NCBI RefSeq assembly: GCF_947500765.1
Contig: NZ_CANMTH010000002.1
Location: 124,001-188,000 of the forward strand
Direction of reading: 5' to 3'
DNA from: an uncultured Formosa sp.
GTDB lineage: Bacteria; Bacteroidota; Bacteroidia; Flavobacteriales; Flavobacteriaceae
Length of the DNA stretch: 64,000 nt
This document shows positions 49,129 through 58,990 of the stretch, in pieces; the first letter of the stretch is position 1; every line of letters begins with the position of its first letter. The notes beneath the pieces were generated by a model. That model ran no database searches. It was not told the DNA's origin and saw nothing but the letters and a program-made list of their open reading frames with translations. Position numbers and translations under genes: made by a program.

Positions 49129-49737
49129 TTATTTTATAGCACCACAAGCAATACGTATTCCGGCATCACCAGTTGGCTGTGTTGTGAAATCGTCTGTTCC
49201 TTGGTGAATAATAATACCACGACCTCCAATGGTTCTTGTGGTGTCCTGACAAGTTATACACCATTCATCGGTTTCAAAAGTAACTGTTGCTTTTCCGTTT
49301 TCATCGGTTGTAAAATTACCGATATCACCACGGTGGTATCCTTGGGTGTCTCCCCATTTTCCATGTTTCGAATTTGTAGGATTCCAATGACCTCCAGAAG
49401 ATTTGGCGTCATGAGACGAGCAATCTGCTTTTTCGTGTAAATGTATGGCGTGTACTGTTCTTGGTTTTAAGCCTTCAAGTTCTGCTAACATTTTTACAGT
49501 ATCGTTAATTTCTGTAAAAACAACAGTTCCTGAAGTTTTACTATCGCTTTTGGCTTCCAGAGAGACTTTAATCATATTAGTCTGGTCTATTTGCTCTTTC
49601 ATGGCATTATTAGTAATGCTTTCTGTATTTGGAGTGTGTGTTGGATCTGACATCGGATCGCTTTTCTTTTTCTTATTATCGCAAGATATAAGACCGATTA
49701 TAGAAAAGGCTATTAATGCTGTTTTATAAAATTTCAT
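49129..49737 (-). CDS. sodC: Superoxide dismutase [Cu-Zn] family lipoprotein
   Basis: HAIHLHEKADCSSHDAKSSGGHWNPTNSKHG...GRGIIIHQGTDDFTTQPTGDAGIRIACGAI. Confidence 0.95.
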   Translation of the reverse strand: MKFYKTALIAFSIIGLISCDNKKKKSDPMSDPTHTPNTESITNNAMKEQIDQTNMIKVSLEAKSDSKTSGTVVFTEINDTVKMLAELEGLKPRTVHAIHLHEKADCSSHDAKSSGGHWNPTNSKHGKWGDTQGYHRGDIGNFTTDENGKATVTFETDEWCITCQDTTRTIGGRGIIIHQGTDDFTTQPTGDAGIRIACGAIK

Positions 49738-49835
49738 GATGTTGATTTTTAATTATTTATGGTGAAATTAAAAAACAAATATCATAGAGATTGATGGAAA
49801 TACGTTAAAAACTAACTCAAATCGTATGGTTAAGA

Positions 49836-50306
49836 TTATATCGGAATTTGTCGGTCTATTTGTTGTTGTAGAGAAATAAAGGTTTCTGTTCTAGATACGC
49901 CATCAATAGATTGAATATCCTTGTTTAGTAAATGCATTAAATGCTCGTTATCTCGACATAAAATTTTAATAAAAATACTCCAATTTCCTGTAGTATAATG
50001 GCATTCTATAACTTCTGGAATTTTGTTTAATTGTTTTACGGCTTCAGGGTTGCTCATTGCTTTGTCTAAGTAAATACCAATAAAAGCCATGGTGTTATAG
50101 CCAAGTACTTTAGGGTTTATAGTGAATTTTGAGCCTGAAATTAATCCTGATTTTTCTAATTTTCGTAATCGTTGATGAATTGCAGCGCCAGAAATTCCGA
50201 CACCTCTAGCGATTTCTAAAATAGGTGTTCTGGCATCTCCCATTAATGCACGAAGAATTTCTTTGTCGATACCGTCAATTTCAATATTTTGATTTGAAAC
50301 TTTCAT
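49836..50306 (-). CDS. Lrp/AsnC family transcriptional regulator
   Basis: IDGIDKEILRALMGDARTPILEIARGVGISGAAIHQRLRKLEKSGLISG. Confidence 0.95.
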   Translation of the reverse strand: MKVSNQNIEIDGIDKEILRALMGDARTPILEIARGVGISGAAIHQRLRKLEKSGLISGSKFTINPKVLGYNTMAFIGIYLDKAMSNPEAVKQLNKIPEVIECHYTTGNWSIFIKILCRDNEHLMHLLNKDIQSIDGVSRTETFISLQQQIDRQIPI

Positions 50307-50508
50307 GAAAACATTTATTAAAAATTAAAACATAAAAGTAGTTAAAGTCTTTAAATATGAAAGATTTTTTTGTTCATAATTGATTGAATTGTAATCGGTG
50401 ATAGTATTTCTTTAATTTTCTTATTCATCTTTTTAAAGTTGCTTTTTGTTCATGTTGAAAGATGCGGTGCTAAGCCTTATTAATTTGAGGTGTTTTTTAT
50501 TTTATATC

Positions 50509-50526
50509 TGAACAAACGTTTGTTCA
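50509..50526. promoter_or_regulatory. 18-bp perfect palindrome, TetR-operator-like
   Basis: TGAACAAACGTTTGTTCA. Confidence 0.5.
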
Positions 50527-50803
50527 AATAAGTGTTTTTTTTAATAGTTTTAAAAACCGCCATATCACCTCTTTTAAGACGTTTAAAGCTTTTTCTACAT
50601 ATGTATGGTTCTATGTATTGCTTTTGCTTTTAAACTCAGTAAATCGACTAAAAATAGCTTAATTATTTTATGCTTTCTCTTTTAGATTATGTACGAGTTT
50701 TAGTTGTTAAGAATGTTGTAATAGAGATTTGTATTTTTATTCTATAAATACATGAATTCCCTTAGTTAACAGTGTTTTATACACTGATTTTTTGTTATTA
50801 ATA

Positions 50804-50989
50804 CTAAGTCGATTTTGCTAAATGTTTATTAAATATCAAAGAATCTTTGTCAACTTGTAAAAGAAATCTTTCAGGAGGTATAGAAATGATAATATCTTCA
50901 TTTTTAATGCTTTTTTTGATTGAAAAGTCGTTAAAAATGCCGAACTTTATAGTAGTTACATAAGCAAGGCTTTTGGTTGTTTTTTTCAT
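50804..50989 (-). CDS. Small hypothetical protein
   Basis: 61-aa ORF isolated in a noncoding gap, starts MKKTTKSLAYVTTIKFGIFNDFSIKK; no family recognised. Confidence 0.35.
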   Translation of the reverse strand: MKKTTKSLAYVTTIKFGIFNDFSIKKSIKNEDIIISIPPERFLLQVDKDSLIFNKHLAKST

Positions 50990-51178
50990 GATTTAATCAA
51001 AGTTTAGTAATGGTAATGTATAGGTGTTTGGCTTTAAATTTGTTTAAGAAACACCAGCTTTAAAATAGGATGTCGATTTTTATAAACCTATAATTAGAAT
51101 GTTTTGCACAAGGGTAATTTTAACTGGTTTAAAAGCCATTTAGATTGTAAGTGTAAAATCTTCGAAAATTAAATTTAT

Positions 51179-51574
51179 ATGGAAAGAAAAATAATGATTA
51201 CAGGAGGGATTTTAGGTCTTTTAAGTGTAATTATTGGTGCTTTTGCAGCACATGGATTGAAGCCTTTAATTTCGGTTGAATCCATTCAGACATTCGAAAC
51301 AGGAGTACGTTATCAAATGTATCATGCTTTACTATTGTTATTTGTAGGTGGAGCATCTTTTTTGCCGAAAGCAAAAAAAACACTGATTTTTTATCTGGTA
51401 TTAGTTGGAGTTATTTTGTTTTCTGGTTCTATTTATGGTTTAGCAACGAATGCGCTTACAACATTCGATTTTAAAACCATAGGGTTTGTAACCCCAATAG
51501 GTGGGTTGCTAATGATAATAGGTTGGTTAATTATGATATTATCACTTTTTAAATTAAAAAGCGATAATGGTTAA
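51179..51574 (+). CDS. DUF423 domain-containing membrane protein
   Basis: ITGGILGLLSVIIGAFAAHGLKPLIS...ETGVRYQMYHALLLL. Confidence 0.93.
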   Translation: MERKIMITGGILGLLSVIIGAFAAHGLKPLISVESIQTFETGVRYQMYHALLLLFVGGASFLPKAKKTLIFYLVLVGVILFSGSIYGLATNALTTFDFKTIGFVTPIGGLLMIIGWLIMILSLFKLKSDNG

Positions 51575-51679
51575 AAATATAATACATAACTCAATTTAAT
51601 TAAATGCGATCATGGAAATTTTATCGATTCTTGTTAAGAAATAAAATTTTGATGTTTGCAAAGTAAAACATGTAATATT

Positions 51680-53311
51680 ATGGTAGATAACAGTCAAATT
51701 ATGAAAACGGTCTCGTTGGAAAAATACGGGATTAAAAATGCCAAAGTCAAGTATCAATTATCTTCAGACGAACTACAAAAAATAACAGTTGATGCTGGTC
51801 TGGGTAAAGAAACGGCAAACGGAACTCTAGTCGTTAATACAGGTAAGTTTACAGGGCGTTCTCCTCAGGATCGTTTTATTGTAAAGGATGATTATACTTC
51901 TGAAAGAGTTTGGTGGGGAAAAACAAATAAAGCTATCTCTCCAGAGAATTTTGATAAACTTGAAAAAGAAGTAACAAAATATCTTTCTGGAAAAGAAATA
52001 TACGCAAGAGATGGTTATGTGTGTGCAGAACCTGAATATAGAACAAATATTAGAACAGTAACTGAATACGCATGGTCTAACATGTTTGTTTTTAATATGT
52101 TTTTACGTCCTACAGCTAGCGAATTAGAAAACTTTAACGAAGATTGGTTAGTGCTTTGTGCGCCTAGTTATGAGTGTCCAGAACCCAAAGAATATGGTAT
52201 CCGTCAAGGAAACTTTTCAATTATAAACTTTACTAAAAAAGTAGTTTTAATTGGTGGATCTGCTTATACAGGAGAAATTAAAAAAGGTGTCTTCTCTGCT
52301 TTAAACATGATTTTGCCAGTAGAAAAAAATGTATTACCAATGCACTGCTCTTCTAATGTAGGTAAAAAAGGTGATACTGCTATTTTCTTCGGATTATCAG
52401 GAACTGGTAAAACAACACTTTCAGCAGATCCAGAAAGAAAATTAATTGGAGATGATGAACATGGTTGGACTGCAGATAACACTATTTTTAACTTTGAAGG
52501 TGGATGTTATGCAAAAGTTATTGATTTATCTGAAGAAAAAGAACCAGATATCTTTAGAGCTGTTAAACCAGGTGCTTTACTTGAAAATATCTTAATTAAA
52601 GAAGATGGGCAACCAGATTATTTAGATAGTAGTATCACTCAAAATACACGTGTTAGTTACCCTATTTATCATATTGATAATATTCAAGAAACACTTTACG
52701 CAAAGAACCCAAAAAATATTTTCTTTTTAACTTGTGATGCTTTTGGTGTATTGCCTCCAGTATCTAAATTAACTCCTGGCCAAGCTGCTTACCACTTTAT
52801 TTCTGGTTATACTGCTAAGGTTGCAGGAACCGAAGCTGGAATTACAGAACCGGTACCGTCTTTCTCTGCTTGTTTTGGAGAGCCATTTATGCCATTACAC
52901 CCAACAGTTTATGGTGAAATGTTAAGTAAAAAAATGACTGAAGCAGGTGTAAATGTTTGGTTAATTAATACTGGATGGAGTGCAGGACCTTACGGTGTTG
53001 GATCTCGTATAAAATTAAAATATACAAGAGCAATGATTACAGCAATTTTAAACGGTGAATTAGAAAATGTTGATTACGATCAAAACTTTATTTTCGGTTT
53101 ACATATGCCTAAATATTGTCCAGGTGTACCAACAGAAATCCTAGATCCAATGAATACTTGGTTGAAAAAAGGAGATTATATTGGAAAAGCCATTCAATTA
53201 GCTCACTCATTTCACTTAAATTTTGAAAAATTCTCTGGACAAGCTTCAGAACAAATAATGGAAGGTGGACCACTAATTGATGAACATCACCACTTACACG
53301 AAAACCTATAG
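51680..53311 (+). CDS. pckA: Phosphoenolpyruvate carboxykinase (ATP), copy 1
   Basis: FFGLSGTGKTTLSADPERKLIGDDEHGW; likely start 51680. Confidence 0.97.
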   Translation: MVDNSQIMKTVSLEKYGIKNAKVKYQLSSDELQKITVDAGLGKETANGTLVVNTGKFTGRSPQDRFIVKDDYTSERVWWGKTNKAISPENFDKLEKEVTKYLSGKEIYARDGYVCAEPEYRTNIRTVTEYAWSNMFVFNMFLRPTASELENFNEDWLVLCAPSYECPEPKEYGIRQGNFSIINFTKKVVLIGGSAYTGEIKKGVFSALNMILPVEKNVLPMHCSSNVGKKGDTAIFFGLSGTGKTTLSADPERKLIGDDEHGWTADNTIFNFEGGCYAKVIDLSEEKEPDIFRAVKPGALLENILIKEDGQPDYLDSSITQNTRVSYPIYHIDNIQETLYAKNPKNIFFLTCDAFGVLPPVSKLTPGQAAYHFISGYTAKVAGTEAGITEPVPSFSACFGEPFMPLHPTVYGEMLSKKMTEAGVNVWLINTGWSAGPYGVGSRIKLKYTRAMITAILNGELENVDYDQNFIFGLHMPKYCPGVPTEILDPMNTWLKKGDYIGKAIQLAHSFHLNFEKFSGQASEQIMEGGPLIDEHHHLHENL

Positions 53312-53520
53312 TAATTAAGTGTATATTTAATATCAAGAAAAAGGCTGTCTAAAAAGGTAGCCTTTTTTTATATTTTATTTTTTTTAAGTATTGATTTTTG
53401 TATCATTAAAGTATGAAAAGAAACATCGTTTGGAAGACCAATAAATAGTCAGATTCAATAGAGAGTCTTCTTCTATCTAGTTATAATGGTTTGATTTTTA
53501 TGTATTTAACAATATAACTT

Positions 53521-53580
53521 AAACGGTGCATTTTTAAGTGTAGTTATTGGTACTTATAGTAACGGGTTGGAGGATTATGA
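53521..53580 (+). pseudogene. Decayed DUF423 fragment
   Basis: Translates to NLNGAFLSVVIGTYSNGLED vs ITGGILGLLSVIIGAFAAHGLKP of the intact DUF423 gene; TTTTAAGTGTArTTATTGGTrCT shared. Confidence 0.5.
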
Positions 53581-53677
53581 TAGTATCCTTTTTTAATATA
53601 AACAAATAATTAATTGAAGTCTATAACCGCAAATGTTAAATTTTTGATGTTTGTACAGTAAAAACCACATTAAAATT

Positions 53678-55291
53678 ATGAGTAATAATCAAATCAAGAA
53701 AACGGTCTCGTTGGAAAAGTATGGGATTAAAAAAGCCAAAGTTAAGTATCAATTATCTTCAGACGAACTACAAGATCTAACTATTGAAAAGGGGCAAGGT
53801 GTAGAGGTGTCTTCAGGTGCGCTAGCAGTGAATACAGGAGAATTTACAGGAAGATCTCCTAAAGATCGATTTATTGTTGAAGATGATATCACAAAAGACA
53901 AAGTATGGTGGGGAGATATAAATATTCCTATTGCACCTAATACATTTGATGCCTTATATGATAAGGTTGTAGATTATTTATCTGAAAAAGAAGTTTTTGT
54001 TAGAGACAGTTATGCGTGTGCAGATGTAAATTACAAAATGAACATTCGTGTTATTAACGAGCATCCTTGGACAAATATGTTTGCTTACAATATGTTTTTA
54101 AGACCTACAGAAGAGGAATTGAAGACTTTTGATCCTGAATGGACTATTGTAAATGCTCCAGGTTTCATGGCAGATCCAAAAGTAGATGGAACACGTCAAC
54201 ATAACTTTGCAATATTAAATTTTACAAAAAAAATCGTATTAATTGGAGGTACTGGTTACACAGGCGAAATTAAAAAGGGAATTTTCTCTGCTTTAAATTT
54301 TATTCTTCCAGTATTTAAAAATACACTTCCAATGCACTGTAGTGCTAACGTAGGAGAGGATGGAGATACAGCAATTTTCTTTGGATTATCAGGAACAGGA
54401 AAAACAACACTTTCTGCAGATCCTAAACGTCGTTTAATTGGAGACGATGAACATGGTTGGACAAAAGAAAACACTGTTTTTAATTTTGAAGGTGGTTGTT
54501 ATGCAAAAGTGATTAACTTATGTAAAGAAAATGAACCAGATATTTATAATGCTATTAAGCGTGGTTCTATCTTAGAAAACGTAATTGTAGATAAAGATGG
54601 TCATGTTGATTTTGCAGATACAAGCATTACACAAAATACACGTGTTAGTTATCCTATAAATTTTATTGATAACATACAGGAGCCATCTATTGGAAAAAAT
54701 CCTAAAAATATATTTTTCTTAACAGCAGATGCTTTTGGAGTAATTCCACCAATATCTAAATTAACGCCAGCACAAGCTGCATACCATTTTATATCTGGAT
54801 ACACAGCAAAAGTGGCAGGGACAGAAGCAGGAATTAAAGAGCCGCAACCATCATTCTCTGCTTGTTTCGGAGCACCATTCATGCCATTACACCCTGCAAA
54901 ATATGCAGAAATGCTAAGTAAAAAGATGAAAGATGCTGGTGTAAACGTTTGGCTTATAAACACAGGTTGGACCGGTGGTGCATACGGTGTTGGTACAAGA
55001 ATGAAATTAAAATATACACGTGCTATGATTAATGCCGTTTTAAATGGAGATTTAGGACTGTATAATCACCACGATTATCATATCCATTCTGTGTTTGGAG
55101 TAGCACAACCTAGAACATGTCCAGGTGTACCTGATTCCGTTTTAAGCCCTAGAGCAACATGGAATGATGATGAGGCGTATTATACTACAGCATTTAAATT
55201 GTCTAATGCATTTAGAATGAATTTTAAACAATTTGAAAGCATAGCAAGCGAGGAAATTAGACGTGGAGGACCACAACGTTACAATCCATAA
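53678..55291 (+). CDS. pckA: Phosphoenolpyruvate carboxykinase (ATP), copy 2
   Basis: FFGLSGTGKTTLSADPKRRLIGDDEHGW; KKTVSLEKYGIKKAKVKYQLSSDELQ shared with copy 1. Confidence 0.97.
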   Translation: MSNNQIKKTVSLEKYGIKKAKVKYQLSSDELQDLTIEKGQGVEVSSGALAVNTGEFTGRSPKDRFIVEDDITKDKVWWGDINIPIAPNTFDALYDKVVDYLSEKEVFVRDSYACADVNYKMNIRVINEHPWTNMFAYNMFLRPTEEELKTFDPEWTIVNAPGFMADPKVDGTRQHNFAILNFTKKIVLIGGTGYTGEIKKGIFSALNFILPVFKNTLPMHCSANVGEDGDTAIFFGLSGTGKTTLSADPKRRLIGDDEHGWTKENTVFNFEGGCYAKVINLCKENEPDIYNAIKRGSILENVIVDKDGHVDFADTSITQNTRVSYPINFIDNIQEPSIGKNPKNIFFLTADAFGVIPPISKLTPAQAAYHFISGYTAKVAGTEAGIKEPQPSFSACFGAPFMPLHPAKYAEMLSKKMKDAGVNVWLINTGWTGGAYGVGTRMKLKYTRAMINAVLNGDLGLYNHHDYHIHSVFGVAQPRTCPGVPDSVLSPRATWNDDEAYYTTAFKLSNAFRMNFKQFESIASEEIRRGGPQRYNP

Positions 55292-55322
55292 AAATCTAAA
55301 GTACCAATTAATTTAAACCAAA

Positions 55323-55354
55323 AAAAAGGCGATTCAGAAATGAATCGCCTTTTT
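55323..55354. terminator. Bidirectional intrinsic terminator
   Basis: AAAAAGGCGATTCA-gaaa-TGAATCGCCTTTTT. Confidence 0.9.
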
Positions 55355-55384
55355 ATATGCAGTAAAGTGAAATAAACAAGTGCG

Positions 55385-56134
55385 TTATCTTCCTTTATTC
55401 GCTTTTTCAATATATTTTTCTAATGCCATAGTCATAGAAGGTGTTTCTGGTGTTGGAGCAGAAATATCTACTCGTAATCCTTTTTCTTCTACAGCCTTAA
55501 TTGTCGTATTTCCAAATACAGCTATACGTGTATTGTTTTGTTTAAAATCTGGAAAATTGTGGAATAAAGATTCAATACCGGAAGGGCTAAAGAATACTAA
55601 AACATCGTAAAGTACATCTGCTAAATCAGATAAATCACTAATTACAGTTTTGTAAAATACAGCTTCTTTCCAATCTATTCCTAAACCATCTAAAATTTGT
55701 GGTACTTCAGGTTTTAATTTGTCTGTCGTAGGTAATAAAAATTTTTCGTCCTTATATTTTTTAATTAAAGGAGTTAGTTCACTAAATGTGCGTTTTCCTA
55801 CGTAAATTTTTCTTTTTCTGTAAACCACATATTTTTGAAGGTAATACGCTACGGCTTCAGATTGGCAGAAATATTTCATTGAATCTGGTACTTTAAAACG
55901 CATTTCTTCAGCAACTCTAAAAAAGTGATCTACCGCATTTCTGCTAGTTAGAATAATAGCAGTGTAGTTATGGAGGTCTACTTTTTGCTGTCTAATTTCT
56001 TTTGCAGGAACTCCTTCTACGTGAATAAAAGGGCGGAAATCAATTTTTACTTTTTGCTTTTCTTGAAGATCAAAATATGGAGAATTTTCTATTTTAGGTT
56101 CTGGCTGAGAGACTAAAATTGTTTTCACTTTCAT
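55385..56134 (-). CDS. hemD: Uroporphyrinogen-III synthase
   Basis: MKVKTILVSQPEPKIENSPYFDL...AIILTSRNAVDHFFRV...VFFSPSGIESLF. Confidence 0.9.
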   Translation of the reverse strand: MKVKTILVSQPEPKIENSPYFDLQEKQKVKIDFRPFIHVEGVPAKEIRQQKVDLHNYTAIILTSRNAVDHFFRVAEEMRFKVPDSMKYFCQSEAVAYYLQKYVVYRKRKIYVGKRTFSELTPLIKKYKDEKFLLPTTDKLKPEVPQILDGLGIDWKEAVFYKTVISDLSDLADVLYDVLVFFSPSGIESLFHNFPDFKQNNTRIAVFGNTTIKAVEEKGLRVDISAPTPETPSMTMALEKYIEKANKGR

Positions 56135-56157
56135 GAGCGTTTTTTATTAAGATGACC

Positions 56158-56805
56158 TTAGTAAAATGTAATAAATTTATACAAAATTATATAAGGTGCG
56201 ATTTCGAGAGTGCAAAGATACAAAATAAAATAAAATAGGTTCGATTTAATTAATTTTTGATAACGTTTTAAGGAAGTGCTTAAACGTATAATTAATATAG
56301 TGACCAAGATTGACGCTATAATATACAAAATTGTTTTTGATGGAGTTACACTATAAATTAAAACAGCATTTACAGGAACAAGCAACATACCGAAGTAATT
56401 TTTATAACTCTTTTTTTGAAAAATGTAGTTGTCAATAATATCATCTATGTTAAATAGATTGGCTATAAGTTTTTCAAAAAGTATTTTTACAATTAAAAAG
56501 GCAGCTATACCAAATGTAATTGTAAGCATAAGTCTAGTGTCTATATGTGCATCACCAAATAATACTTTGTAGCATATACTTAAAAAAATAGCAGTAGAAA
56601 TAATAAAATTCGTTAACAGTAGTGTGTCAAATTGGTCTATAACCTTAAGGTCTCGAGAATAAATATTAAAATATTTAGAATTGGTTAAAAGAGCCGCTAA
56701 ATCGTTAAATCTATTTGTGAATCTTGTCTTGGCAATAGCCAGGCAAATAAGCCCAACCATTATTAAAATGGTAAATATTTCATTATATGTGACCTCTCGA
56801 AGCAT
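56158..56805 (-). CDS. DUF4271 domain-containing membrane protein
   Basis: Multi-TM protein next to hemD, as in other Flavobacteriia. Confidence 0.85.
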   Translation of the reverse strand: MLREVTYNEIFTILIMVGLICLAIAKTRFTNRFNDLAALLTNSKYFNIYSRDLKVIDQFDTLLLTNFIISTAIFLSICYKVLFGDAHIDTRLMLTITFGIAAFLIVKILFEKLIANLFNIDDIIDNYIFQKKSYKNYFGMLLVPVNAVLIYSVTPSKTILYIIASILVTILIIRLSTSLKRYQKLIKSNLFYFILYLCTLEIAPYIILYKFITFY

Positions 56806-56913
56806 GGGTCAAAATTATTTAAAATAATAATAGCGACATTGAATTATTAAGAAATATTTTAAAAAAAGAAGTAGTTAAAAGATGTACATTTGTAATATTA
56901 ATAGCAATTTTAA

Positions 56914-57639
56914 GTGAGAGACTCTATAGTCATAATCCCTACATATAACGAGATTGAAAATATAGAAGCCATAATTAGGGCCGTATTTTCGCAAGAAAAG
57001 GACTTTAATATTCTGGTTGTCGACGATAATTCGCCGGATTTAACCGCGTTAAAAGTAAAAGCATTACAGAAAGAATTTCCTGAACGTTTATTTTTAGAAG
57101 TCAGGCAAGGTAAATCAGGTTTAGGGACCGCATATATTCATGGGTTTAAATGGTGTTTAAATCACGACTATCAATATATTTTTGAAATGGATGCAGATTT
57201 TTCTCATAACCCTGCCGATTTAGTATGTTTGTACAATGCTTGTGCTAATAATGGTGCCGATTTATCTATTGGCTCGCGGTATGTTAAGGGGGTAAATGTA
57301 GTAAACTGGCCAATGAACCGTGTGTTAATGTCTTATATGGCATCTAAATACGTGCGCGTAATTACAGGAATGAAAATTCATGATACTACAGCTGGTTTTG
57401 TGTGTTATAAACGTGAAGTTTTAGAGACTATTAATTTAGATAAAATAAAGTTTGTTGGTTATGCGTTTCAAATAGAAATGAAATTTAAAGCTTACATTAA
57501 AAAGTTTAAAATAGAAGAAGTACCGGTTATTTTTACCGATAGAACTAAAGGAGAATCAAAATTAAGTTCAGGAATTATTTCTGAAGCAATTTTTGGTGTG
57601 ATTTCAATGAAATTGAAAAGTATATTTAAAAGACAGTAA
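56914..57639 (+). CDS. Polyprenol monophosphomannose synthase/glycosyltransferase family 2 (GTG start)
   Basis: IIPTYNEIENIEAIIRAVF...ILVVDDNSPDLT...FEMDADFSHNPADL. Confidence 0.94.
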   Translation: MRDSIVIIPTYNEIENIEAIIRAVFSQEKDFNILVVDDNSPDLTALKVKALQKEFPERLFLEVRQGKSGLGTAYIHGFKWCLNHDYQYIFEMDADFSHNPADLVCLYNACANNGADLSIGSRYVKGVNVVNWPMNRVLMSYMASKYVRVITGMKIHDTTAGFVCYKREVLETINLDKIKFVGYAFQIEMKFKAYIKKFKIEEVPVIFTDRTKGESKLSSGIISEAIFGVISMKLKSIFKRQ

Positions 57640-57643
57640 TATT

Positions 57644-58990
57644 ATGCAGCTAAAACAAGTACTAATAAAAAACGCTAAGATTGTAAATGAAGGCGAAATT
57701 TTTGAAGGCGACATTTTAATTGAAGGTGAATTTATCAAAGAAGTAGGAGAGTCTATTAGTGCCAAGTCTTCAGAAGTTCAAGTTTTTGATGCAGAAGGTA
57801 AATATGTGTTACCCGGAGTTATCGATGATCAGGTGCATTTTAGAGAACCAGGATTAACTCAGAAAGCAAATATAGCTACAGAATCTAAAGCAGCAATTGC
57901 AGGTGGTATTACGTCGTTTATAGAAATGCCAAACACGATTCCGCAAACAACTACAATCGAAAAATTAGACGAAAAATTTGCTATTGCAGCAGAAACATCT
58001 CATGCTAATTATTCGTTTATGTTTGGAGGAACTAACGATAATTTAGAAGAAATTTTAAAAGTAGACACTAAAAATGTAGCTGCTTTAAAACTATTTTTAG
58101 GCTCGTCTACAGGGAATATGCTTGTGGATAATCCAAAAGTTTTAGAAGAGATTTTTTCAAAAGTAAAAATGTTAATCGCTGTACATTGTGAAGACGAAGA
58201 CACGATAAAAACTAATTTTGAAGCATTTAAAGAAAAGTACGGCGAGGATATTCCAATTAAATATCATCCAGAGATTCGTAGTGAGGAAGCTTGTTACTTA
58301 TCATCTTCTAAAGCCGTAGAGCTTGCCAAGAAAACAGGAGCAAGACTACATGTTTTTCATTTATCTACAGGTAAGGAAACGAAGCTGTTTTCAAATAAAA
58401 TTCCGTTAAAAGATAAAAAGATAACAGCCGAAGTGTGTATTCATCATTTATGGTTTACCGATGCCGATTACGAGAAAAAAGGAACATTTATTAAATGGAA
58501 TCCGGCAGTGAAAACTGAAAAAGATCAAGATCAACTTTGGGAAGCACTTTTAGACGGACGTATAGATGTTGTGGCAACAGACCATGCACCACATACACTT
58601 GAAGAAAAACAAAATGTTTATACCAAAGCGCCTTCTGGAGGGCCGTTAGTACAACACGCTTTACCTGCAATGTTAGAAATGCACCATCGTGGTAAAATTT
58701 CTCTTGAAAAAGTGGTTGAAAAAATGTGTCATAATCCTGCTACATTATTTCAGGTCGAAAAAAGAGGTTTTATTAAAGTAGGATATTTTGCAGATTTAGT
58801 TGTAGTTGATTTAAATAATCCTTGGACAGTTACAAAAGAAAATATTTTATATAAATGCCAATGGTCTCCTTTTGAAGGAACAACATTTAAATCGCGTATT
58901 ACAGATACGTTTTTAAATGGCGAATTGGTATATCATAATTTTAAATTTAACAACGTTAAAGCAGCAAAACGTTTAACTTTTAACAGATAG
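57644..58990 (+). CDS. pyrC: Dihydroorotase
   Basis: VLPGVIDDQVHFREPGLTQKANIATESKAAIAGGITSFIEMPNT...VATDHAPHT. Confidence 0.94.
   Translation: MQLKQVLIKNAKIVNEGEIFEGDILIEGEFIKEVGESISAKSSEVQVFDAEGKYVLPGVIDDQVHFREPGLTQKANIATESKAAIAGGITSFIEMPNTIPQTTTIEKLDEKFAIAAETSHANYSFMFGGTNDNLEEILKVDTKNVAALKLFLGSSTGNMLVDNPKVLEEIFSKVKMLIAVHCEDEDTIKTNFEAFKEKYGEDIPIKYHPEIRSEEACYLSSSKAVELAKKTGARLHVFHLSTGKETKLFSNKIPLKDKKITAEVCIHHLWFTDADYEKKGTFIKWNPAVKTEKDQDQLWEALLDGRIDVVATDHAPHTLEEKQNVYTKAPSGGPLVQHALPAMLEMHHRGKISLEKVVEKMCHNPATLFQVEKRGFIKVGYFADLVVVDLNNPWTVTKENILYKCQWSPFEGTTFKSRITDTFLNGELVYHNFKFNNVKAAKRLTFNR

Noticed and set aside
49117-49729. Plus-strand ORFs opposite sodC
   Set aside because: sodC has unmistakable Cu/Zn SOD motifs; the opposite-strand ORFs are Cys/Ser-rich shadows.
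52264-52482. Matching 72-aa antisense ORFs in both pckA copies (52264-52482 and 54256-54474)
   Set aside because: Their similarity is explained by the conserved PckA sequence on the other strand.
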